Shown here piece after piece: positions 41,074-49,234 of a stretch of DNA of 64,000 bases. Position numbers and translations under genes: made by a program. Source of the DNA: Piscinibacter sp. (lineage in GTDB: Bacteria > Pseudomonadota > Gammaproteobacteria > Burkholderiales > Burkholderiaceae_C); contig JAHBZL010000019.1 of assembly GCA_019635485.1 (NCBI GenBank), positions 30,019 to 94,018 on the forward strand, written 5' to 3'. The notes under the pieces are model-generated. The model searched no databases and was not told where the DNA came from. It worked only from the letters and a program-made list of their open reading frames with translations. Position 1 is the stretch's first letter. Each line of letters begins with the position of its first letter.

Positions 41074-42243
41074 TCAGGAGTGGGCCTTCAGGGTCTGCGC
41101 GAGCAGTTCGACGCCGCGCTCGATCTGCGCGGGCGGCACGGTGACGAAGCTCAGTCGCAGCGTGTTCGGTCGCGGATCGGCGGCGTAGAACGGCGCGCCC
41201 GGCACGAACGCCATGCCGCGCTCGACGGCATGCGGCAGCAGGGCGAGCGCGTCGACGCCCGGCGGCAGCTCGACCCAGAAGAACATGCCGCCGGACGGCA
41301 CGTTCCAGCGGCAGCCGGCCGGCAGGTGGCGCTCGAGCGCGGCGCGCATCGCGTCGCGCTGCGCCTTGTAGCGTGCCCGGATGGTCGGCACGTGCTCGCG
41401 CAGGAAGCCGTCGCGGATCACCTCGTACACCACACGCTGGTTGAAGCTCGGCGTGTGCAGGTCCGAGGCCTGCTTGGCCTGCAGCAGCTTCGGGCCGAGC
41501 TCGTGCGGCGCGACCACGTAGCCCAGCCGCAGGCCGGGCGCGAGCACCTTGGAGAAGGAACCGAGGTAGACGGTCGAAGCCGGGTGGCGGCCGGCCAGCG
41601 GCGGCGGCGGTTCGCTGTCGAACCACAGGTCCCCGTACGGGTTGTCCTCGACCAGCGGCAGTCCGATCGCGGCCGCCGCGTCGGCGACCTCGGCGCGGCG
41701 CCGCGCGCTCATGCAGCGGCCGCTCGGGTTCTGGAAGTTCGGCAGCAGATAGAGGAAACGCGCGCCCTGCGCCTGTGCCAGCGCGTCGGGCAGCGGGCCG
41801 TCGTCGTCGCACGGCAGGCTGACGATCTCGGGTTCGTAGGGCGCAAACGCCTGCAGCGCGCCGAGGTAGGTCGGCGCCTCCACCGCGACGCGGCTGCCGG
41901 CGTCGATCAGCACCTTGCCGACCAGGTCGAGCCCCTGCTGGGAGCCGGTCGTGATCAGCACCTGGGAGGCGTCGCAGTCCAGCCCCTGCTGGGCCAGCTG
42001 CGCCGCGACCCACTCGCGCAGCGGCGCATAACCCTCGCTGGCGGCGTACTGCAGCGCCTCGCGCGGCGCGTCGCGCAGCACCTTCTCCGTGGCCGCACGC
42101 ATCGCCTCGACCGGAAAGCTCTCCGGCGCCGGCAGGCCGCCGGCCAGCGAGATGATGCCGGGCCGCTCCGTGACCTTGAGGATCTCGCGGATCACCGACG
42201 GATTCATGCGCGCCGCCCGGCGCGCCAGCGTGAACGAGGACAT
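41074..42243 (-). CDS. PLP-dependent aminotransferase (LysN/2-aminoadipate type)
   Basis: The protein has 389 residues and fold type I. PLP Lys lies in YLGSFSKVLAPGLRLGY; PNFQNPSGRCMS and SLAGGLPAPESFP are typical of the LysN/AroH-like family that is structurally the catalytic half of MocR proteins. It probably transaminates a hydrophobic or aminoadipate-type amino acid. It is 11 bp from the EamA exporter, and upstream of phzF. Confidence 0.92.
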   Translation of the reverse strand: MSSFTLARRAARMNPSVIREILKVTERPGIISLAGGLPAPESFPVEAMRAATEKVLRDAPREALQYAASEGYAPLREWVAAQLAQQGLDCDASQVLITTGSQQGLDLVGKVLIDAGSRVAVEAPTYLGALQAFAPYEPEIVSLPCDDDGPLPDALAQAQGARFLYLLPNFQNPSGRCMSARRRAEVADAAAAIGLPLVEDNPYGDLWFDSEPPPPLAGRHPASTVYLGSFSKVLAPGLRLGYVVAPHELGPKLLQAKQASDLHTPSFNQRVVYEVIRDGFLREHVPTIRARYKAQRDAMRAALERHLPAGCRWNVPSGGMFFWVELPPGVDALALLPHAVERGMAFVPGAPFYAADPRPNTLRLSFVTVPPAQIERGVELLAQTLKAHS

Positions 42244-42254
42244 CGGAACCTTTC

Positions 42255-43160
42255 TCAGGCCGGGCGGGCGCCGGCCGGCATCTTCTTGCCCACCACGACC
42301 GTGGCGACGACGGCCAGCGCGAAGGCCAGCGTCAGCGGGTCGAGCGTCTCGCCCAGCAGCGGCACCGCGAACAGCAGCGACAGGAAGGGCTGCACCAGCT
42401 GCACCTGGCTGACGCGCACGGTACCACCGAGCGCCAGGCCGCGGTACCAGGCGAAGAAGCCCAGCCACATCGAGAACAGCGTGACGTAGGCGAAGCCCGC
42501 CCACGCCGAGACCCGCGCCGGCTGCGCCGGCCAGGACCACAGCATCACCGGCAGCGTGAGCGGCAGGCTCAGCACCAGCACCCAGCAGATCACCTGCTCG
42601 GCGCGCATCTGCGTCGCCAGCTGCGCGCCGGACACGTAGCCGAGCGCAGTGCAGGCGACGGCGCCGAGCAGCAGCGCATCGGCCGCGGTCAGGTGCCCGC
42701 CGCTGCGCACCAGCGCGAAGGCGACCACCAGCGCGCAGCCCGCTGCCGCGCAGGCCCAGAAGCCGGGCGAAGGACGCTGGCGCAGATGCAGCGCCGCGGC
42801 GACCGCGGTGGCCAGCGGCATCAGACCGGTGACGACCGCGGCGTGCATCGCGTCGGCCTCGCGCAGCGCCAGGCCGATGAAGAGCGGGAAGCCGACCACC
42901 GTGCCCAGCGCGGACGCCGCGAAGGTGGGCAGCTGGTCGGCGCGCGGGCGCGGCGCCCTTGTTGCAGCGAGCCAGGCGAGCGCGAGCAGCCCGGCGAAGG
43001 CCGCGCGCCCGGCGGTGACGAACAGCGGCGGCAGCTGCGGGTCGTCGGCCGGGCCGACCGCCAGGCGGGTCATCGGCAGGGTCAGCGCGAAGATCAGCAC
43101 GCCGAGCAGCCCGAGCCAGAGGCCGCGGGTTTCGTCGTGGGAGGTGGGGTGGGACGGCAT
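42255..43160 (-). CDS. EamA-family (DMT) transporter
   Basis: The protein has 301 residues and ten hydrophobic helices in two EamA repeats. The second repeat includes YVTLFSMWLGFFAWYRGLAL and QLVQPFLSLLFAVPLLGE, the classical conserved pieces. DMT proteins often export amino acids or metabolites. It is the first gene of the minus-strand group and is divergent from the MocR regulator across about 95 bp. Confidence 0.92.
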   Translation of the reverse strand: MPSHPTSHDETRGLWLGLLGVLIFALTLPMTRLAVGPADDPQLPPLFVTAGRAAFAGLLALAWLAATRAPRPRADQLPTFAASALGTVVGFPLFIGLALREADAMHAAVVTGLMPLATAVAAALHLRQRPSPGFWACAAAGCALVVAFALVRSGGHLTAADALLLGAVACTALGYVSGAQLATQMRAEQVICWVLVLSLPLTLPVMLWSWPAQPARVSAWAGFAYVTLFSMWLGFFAWYRGLALGGTVRVSQVQLVQPFLSLLFAVPLLGETLDPLTLAFALAVVATVVVGKKMPAGARPA

Positions 43161-43255
43161 GGTCGAGCCAGTCTACGGGCCGCGACCAGCACAGAGGCAG
43201 TACACTTTCGCTGGCAACGCCGCCAACTGTATTGCCCGCAGGGCCAGCACACACC

Positions 43256-44686
43256 ATGCTCGAGCACCAGCTTTCGCGCGGGGCGGACCGCACGCTGACC
43301 GACCAGCTCGCCGCGCGCTTCGCCGAGCGCATCCGCCAGCGCCTGCTGGCGCCGGGCGCACGCCTGCCGTCGGTGCGCGAATGCGCGCGCCGCCACGCGG
43401 TGAGCCCGACCACGGTGGTTGCCGCCTACGATCAGCTGCTCGCGCAGGGCCTGGTCGAGGCGCGCCGCCAGCGCGGTTTCTACGTGCGCCCGCCCAAGGC
43501 CGAGGCGGCCGCGGGCCCGCCCGCCGCGCCGGGCCCGCGCACGCCGCTGCCGATCAGCGCGACGACGCTGATCCGCGGCATGTTCCAGCCGCCCGGCGCC
43601 CAGCCGATGCCGGGGCTGGGCACGCTGCCGGCCGACTGGCTGGACCAGAGCCTGCTGGCCAGCGCGCTGCGCAAGGTCAGCACGACACTCGGACGCGGCG
43701 CGCTGCAGTACGGCGAGCCGGCCGGCGAGGCGCGCCTGCGTCGTGTGCTGGCGACGCGGCTGGCCGACCACGGCATCACGGCGCATGCGGACCAGATCGT
43801 CACCAGCGTCGGCGCGACCCATGCGCTGGACATCGTCACGCGCACGCTGGCCAAGCCCGGCGACGGCGTGCTGGTCGACGAACCCGGCTGGTCGGTCGAG
43901 TACGCGCGGCTGGCTGCGCTCGGCCTGCGCGTGCTGCCGGTGCCGCGCGGCCCCGAGGGGCCGGACCTGGCGGTGATGCAGCGCCTGATCGAGGCGCAGC
44001 CGCCGGGCGCGCGGCCGCGCCTGTACGTCACCGTGTCGGTGCTGCACAACCCGACCGGCGCATCGCTGTCGCTGCAGTCGGCGCACCGCGTGCTGCAGCT
44101 GGCGCAGGCGCACGGGCTGACGATCGTCGAGGACGACACCTACGCCCACCTCGCGCCGCCCCACCTGCCGCGGCTGGCCGCGCTGGACGCGCTGGAGCGC
44201 ACGATCTACGTCAGCGGCTTCTCGAAGATCCTGACCCCGAGCTGGCGGGTCGGCTACCTCGCGGCGCCGGCTGCGCTGGTGGACCGCCTGGTGGACGCCA
44301 AGCTGCTGTCGACGCTGACCACGCCGTCGATGACCGAACTGGCGCTCGCCCATTGCCTGGAGCAGGGCCTGCTGCGCCGCCATGCGGAACGTGTGCAACG
44401 CCAGCTCGACGACGCGCGCAACCGCGTCGTGCGCCTCGCCCAGGCGCATGGCTGCCGCTTCGCCGCCGAGCCGCGCGGGCTGTTCGGCTGGGTCGACGTG
44501 GGCGTCGACACCGAACGGCTCTCACAAGTGATGCTCGATGACGGCTGGCTGATCGCGCCCGGCGCACTGTTCCACGCCACGCACCAACCCACGACACTGA
44601 TGCGCATCAATTTCGCCACCACGCAGGAGGCGCGTTTCTGGCGCGCCATGGTCCGGGCCCGGGATTCGCTGCGACCTCTTTCGTGA
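43256..44686 (+). CDS. MocR/PdxR-type transcriptional regulator (GntR HTH + aminotransferase fold)
   Basis: The protein has 476 residues. The N-terminal winged HTH is seen in LPSVRECARRHAVSPTTVVA and LAQGLVEARRQRGFYV. The C-terminal fold-type-I domain keeps the PLP Lys in VSGFSKILTPSWRVGY. Members sense PLP-linked amino-acid ligands and often control a divergent transporter or aminotransferase. Here the divergent EamA/aminotransferase/PhzF group is the obvious target. ATG 43256 gives the usual N-terminal length; an upstream in-frame start at 43232 is possible. Confidence 0.92.
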   Translation: MLEHQLSRGADRTLTDQLAARFAERIRQRLLAPGARLPSVRECARRHAVSPTTVVAAYDQLLAQGLVEARRQRGFYVRPPKAEAAAGPPAAPGPRTPLPISATTLIRGMFQPPGAQPMPGLGTLPADWLDQSLLASALRKVSTTLGRGALQYGEPAGEARLRRVLATRLADHGITAHADQIVTSVGATHALDIVTRTLAKPGDGVLVDEPGWSVEYARLAALGLRVLPVPRGPEGPDLAVMQRLIEAQPPGARPRLYVTVSVLHNPTGASLSLQSAHRVLQLAQAHGLTIVEDDTYAHLAPPHLPRLAALDALERTIYVSGFSKILTPSWRVGYLAAPAALVDRLVDAKLLSTLTTPSMTELALAHCLEQGLLRRHAERVQRQLDDARNRVVRLAQAHGCRFAAEPRGLFGWVDVGVDTERLSQVMLDDGWLIAPGALFHATHQPTTLMRINFATTQEARFWRAMVRARDSLRPLS

Positions 44687-44717
44687 CGACTCGTAACGCG
44701 AGAGAATCCGCGCCGTC

Positions 44718-45464
44718 ATGCACAGCGAGATGTTCGAGCCCACGATCCCGTTCGGCGAGCCGGAGCTGATGCGGGCGAGCGCGTACCAGCGCTACCTGGA
44801 CGAGATGAAGGCCGACAGCACGCAGGGCCGCATCAGCACGCGCATCTCGCAGCTCAGCCCGTCGCTGCAGGCCGACCTGCTGCGTTTCGGCCAGGACGGC
44901 GGTGACTCCGAGGTCGTCGAGGTGCTGGCCGCCTGCGTGCGGCATGCCAAGCGCGTGACCATCCACCTGCAGTGCGGCGCCCGCGTCGTGCCGCTGACGG
45001 TGTTCGCGCAGGAGCGCCTGGTGCACAGCCCGCTGGCGATGGACGAACTGATCGGCAAGCACCTGCTCGAGCTGCGCGTGATGCATGTCGAGCCGGCCCT
45101 GCTGCGTCCGCCCGGCGATCCGGACCGCGCGCTCGTCGGCGCCGAACACCAGCACTATCCGATCGCGCCGCTGCTGTGGGAACTGGCGATGCGCGGCCCG
45201 CGGCGCGACCTGCTGCCCGAGATCGCCGGCCCCGCGGTCTACCGCGTTGCGCCGGGGCTGGACGTGTCCAAGCTGCCGGCCAGCGGCGCGCTGATCGCGG
45301 CCATCCAGCGCCTCGCACGCACGCAGGCCTCGCTGCGCGAGATCGCCGAGTGGCCGGGGCTCGGGCGCGAGCGGGCGATCCGCCTGCTCAACGCGCTGTA
45401 CCTGCAGTCGGGCCTGATCGTCAGCCGCTCGCATCCGGACGCGGTGCGCGACACCTGGTTCTGA
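44718..45464 (+). CDS. Protein of unknown function with possible C-terminal winged helix
   Basis: The protein has 248 residues and no signal peptide. The C-terminal 65 residues (IAAIQRLARTQASLREIAEW, then LGRERAIRLLNALYLQSGLI) look like a winged helix-turn-helix. The N-terminal part is acidic and mixed alpha/beta, with VVEVLAACVRHAKRVTIHLQ. I do not recognise a named family. The gene is co-directional with the MocR gene (31-bp gap) and ends 324 bp before the EPS cluster, so it might be a regulator, which is speculation. Confidence 0.7.
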   Translation: MHSEMFEPTIPFGEPELMRASAYQRYLDEMKADSTQGRISTRISQLSPSLQADLLRFGQDGGDSEVVEVLAACVRHAKRVTIHLQCGARVVPLTVFAQERLVHSPLAMDELIGKHLLELRVMHVEPALLRPPGDPDRALVGAEHQHYPIAPLLWELAMRGPRRDLLPEIAGPAVYRVAPGLDVSKLPASGALIAAIQRLARTQASLREIAEWPGLGRERAIRLLNALYLQSGLIVSRSHPDAVRDTWF

Positions 45465-45547
45465 CGCAACGCCGCGCGCGTCCGCGCGCCCCGGCACGCC
45501 CGCGCTGAGGGCGGTTCACCTCCTTACGCACCGCAACACCTTGCGCG

Positions 45548-45562
45548 TCGGTGTATCACCGA
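45548..45562. promoter_or_regulatory. 15-bp palindrome upstream of epsD
   Basis: TCGGTG-TAT-CACCGA, a perfect 6-bp inverted repeat around TAT. It lies about 16 bp before the possible sigma-54 element and about 225 bp before epsD. The symmetry and length suit a dimeric regulator site. Confidence 0.4.
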
Positions 45563-45577
45563 TTCGCGGGGGGTCGG

Positions 45578-45591
45578 GGTGTAGTCTTTGC
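45578..45591 (+). promoter_or_regulatory. Possible sigma-54 promoter for the EPS cluster
   Basis: GG, ten bases, then GC, with TTTGC at the -12 side; the central CAC of the consensus is missing. The position would place the start site about 185 bp before epsD and just before the two leader hairpins. Exosortase-type EPS clusters of other Proteobacteria are often RpoN-dependent. Confidence 0.25.
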
Positions 45592-45597
45592 GCAGCT

Positions 45598-45650
45598 CGT
45601 TGCGGTGCAGCAAGGGCTCGGCTCCTCATCAGAAGCAGCGCACCGCAGCG
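45598..45650 (+). other. Long leader hairpin 1 upstream of epsD
   Basis: CGTTGCGGTGC pairs with GCACCGCAGCG (11 bp with one G-U pair) around a 31-nt loop. It would lie at the 5' end of the EPS transcript if the nearby promoter is used. Confidence 0.5.
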
Positions 45651-45655
45651 GGGCA

Positions 45656-45675
45656 CGCCGTCCCGAGGGACGGTG
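45656..45675 (+). other. Leader hairpin 2 upstream of epsD
   Basis: CGCCGTCC / GGACGGTG closed by a CGAG tetraloop (8 pairs, one G-U), five bases after hairpin 1. No T-run follows, so it is not a classical terminator. Confidence 0.5.
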
Positions 45676-45788
45676 CGCTTCGGTGGCGGGATCGGAGGAA
45701 GGCAACGGAGGAGACACCGGCGTTGTCGTATCCCGGAACTCGGCGCTCGCGCAGTCGATCGCCGCGTTCCCCTTCGAGGCAGCTCACG

Positions 45789-46676
45789 ATGTCCATCCGC
45801 GTCCTTCCATCATCAACCCGCCGCGCCGCCTGGCGATCCCGGCTGATCGCAGCCGCGGCCGTGCCGCTGCTCTTCGCCTGCGGCGGCGAGCGGCCCGCCG
45901 GTTCGCAGGTGGCCGCCAAGGTCAACCGCGAGGAGATCTCGGTGCACCAGGTGAACTTCCTGCTGCAGCGCCGGCCCGGGGTCACCGCCGAGACCGCGCC
46001 GACCCTGGGCCGCGAGGTGCTGGAGCAGCTGATCGACCAGGAGCTCGCCTTGCAGAAGGCCCGCGAGATGAAGGTCGAGCGCGACCCGGTCGTGCAGCAG
46101 GCCATCGAGGCGGCCCGGCGCGACATCGTCGTGCAGGCCTACCTGCAGCGCATCGGCGAGGCGGCCGCACGGCCGACGGCGCAGGAGGTGCAGGCCTACT
46201 ACCAGGCCCATCCGGCGCTGTTCGCGCAGCGCCGCATCTTCACGCTCTACGACGCGGCGATCGACGGTTCGGCCGGCCAGGTCGATCCGTGGAAGGACAA
46301 GTTCGCCGCCGCGCGCACGCCGAACGAACTCGCCGCCGTGCTGCAGACCAGCGGCCTGGCGTACAGCGCGCGGCAGTCGACGCAGAGTGCCTCGGCGCTG
46401 CCGATGGACCTGCTGGACCGGCTCGCGCCGCTGCACGAAGGCCAGTCGCTGCTGCTGCCGCGCCCGGCCGGGCTGCGCGTGGTGATGGTGGCCGGCCTGC
46501 GCATCGACCCGGTCAGCGAGGAGGCCGCACGGCCCGCCATCGAGCAGTTCCTCGTCAACGACCGCAAGCGCCGCATCGCCGAACAGGAGGTGAAGGCGCT
46601 GCGCGACGGCGCCCGCATCGACTACGTGGGCAGCTTCGCGCAGTCCGGCGTGCTGCAGGGGGCCGACGCCAAGTGA
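45789..46676 (+). CDS. epsD: EpsD-family peptidyl-prolyl isomerase lipoprotein
   Basis: The protein has 295 residues. It has a lipoprotein signal with lipobox LLFAC, an N-terminal SurA-like helical region (VNREEISVHQVNFLLQ, EQLIDQELALQKARE), and a C-terminal PpiC-like part that is poorly conserved at parvulin active-site positions. In exosortase-B EPS clusters this protein accompanies export components and probably acts as a periplasmic chaperone. ATG 45789 was chosen because upstream in-frame residues are Arg/Ser-rich leader sequence. Its stop overlaps the epsE GTG start. Confidence 0.87.
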   Translation: MSIRVLPSSTRRAAWRSRLIAAAAVPLLFACGGERPAGSQVAAKVNREEISVHQVNFLLQRRPGVTAETAPTLGREVLEQLIDQELALQKAREMKVERDPVVQQAIEAARRDIVVQAYLQRIGEAAARPTAQEVQAYYQAHPALFAQRRIFTLYDAAIDGSAGQVDPWKDKFAAARTPNELAAVLQTSGLAYSARQSTQSASALPMDLLDRLAPLHEGQSLLLPRPAGLRVVMVAGLRIDPVSEEAARPAIEQFLVNDRKRRIAEQEVKALRDGARIDYVGSFAQSGVLQGADAK

Positions 46677-47554
46677 GGCCGATCCGCACGAGCACGCTCG
46701 CGCGGGTCGTGCTGGCCGCGGCGCTCGCCGCCGGGCCAACACTGGCCACTGCGCAGAGCGGCCCCGCCACCACGACCGCCGCCGCGCCGGTCGCGGCTCC
46801 AGCCCCCGCCGCGCTCGCCGAGCCGGCCCGCGACTACGTGCTCGGCGCCGGCGACCTGGTGCGCATCAGCGTGTTCCAGAGCCCGGATCTGACGCTGGAA
46901 GCGCGCATCGGCGAGGGCGGCACGATCAGCTACCCGCTGCTGGGCACGCTCTCGCTCGGCGGGCTGACGGTGCCGCAGGCCGAGGACACGATCGCCGCCG
47001 GCCTGCGCGACGGGCAGTTCGTCAAGGCGCCGCAGGTCAGCGTGCTGGTGCTGCAGGTGCGCGGCAACCAGGTCTCGGTGCTGGGCTTCGTGAACCGGCC
47101 GGGCCGCTACCCGATCGACGTCAACGGCATGCGCCTGAGCGAGCTGCTGGCGCTCGCCGGCGGCGTCGCGCCCAACGGCGCGGACACGGTCACGCTGAGC
47201 GGCACGCGCGACGGCCAGCCGCTGCGCCTGCAGGTCGACCTGCCGTCGCTGTTCGGCGGCAGCGCCGCCACGGCCGACCCGGTGGTGCGCCACGGCGACG
47301 TGCTGTTCGTCGACCGCATGCCGATGGTCTACGTCTACGGCGAGGTCCAGCGCCCGGGCGCGCTGCGCCTGGAGCGCGGCATGACGGTGATGCAGGGCCT
47401 GGCCGCCAGCGGCGGGCTGAACCAGCGCGGCACCGTGCGCGGGCTGCGCGTGCACCGCCGCGGCAGCGACGGCAAGGTGCACGAGATGGAGCCGAGGCTG
47501 GATGCCGCGCTGCGCGACGGCGACGTGGTCTACGTGCGCGAGAGCCTGTTCTGA
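46673..47554 (+). CDS. epsE: EpsE polysaccharide export protein (OPX family)
   Basis: The protein has 293 residues. The signal peptide ends in ATAQS, with no lipobox Cys. The export domain starts DYVLGAGDLVRISVFQ and is followed by two SLBB units (VSVLGFVNRPGRYPI, VYVYGEVQRPGALRL). It should form the outer-membrane or periplasmic exit channel together with EpsL. The start is GTG 46673, overlapping the epsD stop (GTGA). It is much shorter than the other exporter at 34869. Confidence 0.92.
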   Translation: MRPIRTSTLARVVLAAALAAGPTLATAQSGPATTTAAAPVAAPAPAALAEPARDYVLGAGDLVRISVFQSPDLTLEARIGEGGTISYPLLGTLSLGGLTVPQAEDTIAAGLRDGQFVKAPQVSVLVLQVRGNQVSVLGFVNRPGRYPIDVNGMRLSELLALAGGVAPNGADTVTLSGTRDGQPLRLQVDLPSLFGGSAATADPVVRHGDVLFVDRMPMVYVYGEVQRPGALRLERGMTVMQGLAASGGLNQRGTVRGLRVHRRGSDGKVHEMEPRLDAALRDGDVVYVRESLF

Positions 47555-47574
47555 AACCCGCCGCGAGGAACCCC

Positions 47575-47601
47575 ATGAACCCGTCCCGGAAGCGTCCATG
47601 A
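47575..47601 (+). CDS. Eight-codon minicistron coupled to epsF
   Basis: ATG AAC CCG... encodes MNPSRKRP and its TGA overlaps the epsF ATG (ATGA). GAGG lies six bases before its start and is a better ribosome site than the weak one directly before epsF. It could deliver ribosomes to epsF by termination-reinitiation. Whether it is translated is unknown. Confidence 0.3.
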   Translation: MNPSRKRP

Positions 47602-49028
47602 GCCTGGCCCAGTTCCTGTCCATCCTGCGCGCGCGCGCGCCCGGTGCGCTGCTGGTGATGCTGCTGTGCATCGCGCTGGCGGTCGGCGTCAGCCTGCTGC
47701 TGCCGAAGAAGTACACGGCGCGCGCCGCACTGATCGTCGACGTCAAGTCGCCCGACCCGATCGCCGGCATCGTGCTGACCGGCATGATGTCGCCGGGCTA
47801 CATGGCCACGCAGGTCGACGTGATCGGCAGCGAGCGCGTCGCGCGCCGCGTGGTCGCGATGCTGAAGCTGGGCGAGAGCCGCGAGTGGCGCGCGGCCTGG
47901 CAGGCAGCCGGCGTCGGCGGCGATTTCGAGACCTGGGCGATCGAGACGCTGCAGCGCGAGCTCGACGTGCGGCCCTCGCGCGAGAGCAACGTCGTCAACG
48001 TCGAGTTCACCGCGCTCGACCCGGCCTCGGCGGCGCGCATCGCGAACGCCTTCGTGCAGGCCTACATCGACACCAGCGTCGACCTGCGAGTCGAGCCGGC
48101 ACGCCAGTACAACAGCTTCTTCGACGAGCGCGCGCGCCAGCAGCGCGACGCGCTCGAGGCGGCGCAGGCGAAGCTGAGCGCCTACCAGCAGGCGCGCGGC
48201 ATCACCGCCAGCGACGAGCGCCTGGACGTCGAGAACGCGCGCCTGGCCGAGCTGAGCAGCCAGCTCGTCGCCCTGCAGGCGATCACGGCCGAGACCTCGA
48301 GCCGCCAGGCGCAGGCGCGCAGCGCCGGCGACCACCTGAGCGACGTGCTGGCCAACCCGCTCGTGTCGGGCCTGAAGGCCGATCTCGCGCGCCAGGAGGC
48401 GCGCATGCAGGAGCTCGGCGCGCGGCTGGGCGAGCGCCATCCGCAGGTGATCGAGCAGCAGGCGAGCATCGACGAACTGCGCCGCCGCCTCGCCACCGAG
48501 ACGCGCCGCGTCACCGGCAGCCTGGGCGTCAACGACAACATCGCGCGGGCCCGCGAGGCGGAGGTGCGGGCCTCGCTCGAGGCGCAGCGCACGCGCGTGC
48601 TGGCGCTGAAGAAGCAGCGCGACGAGCTGGCGGTGCTGCAGCGCGACGTCGAGCAGGCGCAGCGCGCCTACGACACGATCAGCGCCCGCGCGATGCAGAC
48701 CAGCCTGGAGAGCCAGACCAGCCAGACCAACATCGCGCCGCTCAGCCTCGCCAGCCCGCCGCCGCAGCCGAGTTCGCCGCGGCTGCTGCTGAACAGCGTG
48801 CTGGGTGTGTTCGTCGGCGCACTGCTGGGCATCGCCAGCGCGCTGCTGCGCGAGCTGGTCGACCGCCGCGTGCGCAGCGCGCAGGACCTGGTGCAGGCGC
48901 TGGACCTGCCGGTGCTCGGCGTGATGCTGCGCCCGGCGCGCGGCCCGCTGCTGGCGCGCCGCCAGCGCCTCGCGCTGCACCGCCGCCTGCTCGGGCCCGC
49001 CGCGCGCGCCCGCGGAGAACCCGCATGA
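47598..49028 (+). CDS. epsF: EpsF chain-length determinant
   Basis: The protein has 476 residues. Two membrane helices (about 19-38 and 395-415) bracket a large periplasmic coiled-coil region. Wzz motifs are LLPKKYTARAALIVDVKSPD near the N terminus and the Pro-rich SLASPPPQPSSPRLLLNSVL before the second helix. It is the PCP-2a partner of the EpsG kinase and lacks its own kinase domain. Start ATG 47598 overlaps the stop of an eight-codon frame; its own ribosome site is weak. Confidence 0.92.
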   Translation: MSLAQFLSILRARAPGALLVMLLCIALAVGVSLLLPKKYTARAALIVDVKSPDPIAGIVLTGMMSPGYMATQVDVIGSERVARRVVAMLKLGESREWRAAWQAAGVGGDFETWAIETLQRELDVRPSRESNVVNVEFTALDPASAARIANAFVQAYIDTSVDLRVEPARQYNSFFDERARQQRDALEAAQAKLSAYQQARGITASDERLDVENARLAELSSQLVALQAITAETSSRQAQARSAGDHLSDVLANPLVSGLKADLARQEARMQELGARLGERHPQVIEQQASIDELRRRLATETRRVTGSLGVNDNIARAREAEVRASLEAQRTRVLALKKQRDELAVLQRDVEQAQRAYDTISARAMQTSLESQTSQTNIAPLSLASPPPQPSSPRLLLNSVLGVFVGALLGIASALLRELVDRRVRSAQDLVQALDLPVLGVMLRPARGPLLARRQRLALHRRLLGPAARARGEPA

Positions 49029-49234
49029 GACACCCCGTGCCAGCCTGTCCCTTGCGGTTGGAGCGTCGGGCCGCTCCCGAGCCGGCCCGCATCCCCTCGG
49101 GGGATCGTCGAACCGTCTCGTTCGACGAGGGGTGGTCATCTCAGCGGGCCGAGCGCCGGGCCGCTCCCAAGCCGGCCCGCATCCCCCCGGGGGATCGGCG
49201 AACGGTCTCGTTCGACGAGGGGTGGTCATCATGA
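49025..49234 (+). CDS. 69-codon minicistron built from a tandem repeat, bridging epsF and epsG
   Basis: The ATG overlaps the epsF stop (ATGA) and has GGAG seven bases upstream; the TGA overlaps the epsG ATG (ATGA). The 69 residues contain two 30-residue repeats ending GDRRTVSFDEGWSS, produced by a 90-bp duplication. It is Arg/Pro-rich and without known domain. It may be a by-product of an inserted repeat rather than a functional protein, but its exact fit to both neighbours is notable. Confidence 0.3.
   Translation: MRHPVPACPLRLERRAAPEPARIPSGDRRTVSFDEGWSSQRAERRAAPKPARIPPGDRRTVSFDEGWSS
49061..49140 (+). repeat. 80-bp repeat unit 1 upstream of epsG
   Basis: Near-identical to the unit at 49151-49230. 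It contains three small hairpins: GGGCCG/CGGCCC, ATCCCC-TCG-GGGGAT and CTCGT-TCG-ACGAG, then GAGGGGTGGTCATC. The layout (GCCGGGCCGCT-like start, C-run/G-run hairpin, final GGGGTGG) resembles the repeats in the atp operon. Confidence 0.85.
49151..49230 (+). repeat. 80-bp repeat unit 2, carrying the epsG ribosome site
   Basis: Second copy, 90 bp after the first. The middle hairpin keeps its stem and changes only the loop (ATCCCC-CCG-GGGGAT). The terminal GAGGGG lies eight bases before the epsG ATG and so provides its ribosome-binding site; unit 1 has the same motif but no start codon after it. Confidence 0.85.

Larger units (their letters stand above)
45465..45788 (+). other. 324-bp regulatory leader ahead of the EPS cluster
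   Basis: No gene fits here. Reading left to right it holds a 15-bp palindrome (45548-45562), a sigma-54-like GG-N10-GC element (45578-45591), a long hairpin (45598-45650), a second tight hairpin (45656-45675) and then about 110 bp of unremarkable sequence up to epsD. It is the most structured gap of the window. Confidence 0.6.

Noticed and set aside
45598-45675. c-di-GMP (GEMM) riboswitch ahead of the EPS genes
   Set aside because: The conserved GEMM core and tetraloop-receptor sequences are absent; only the general hairpin layout is similar.
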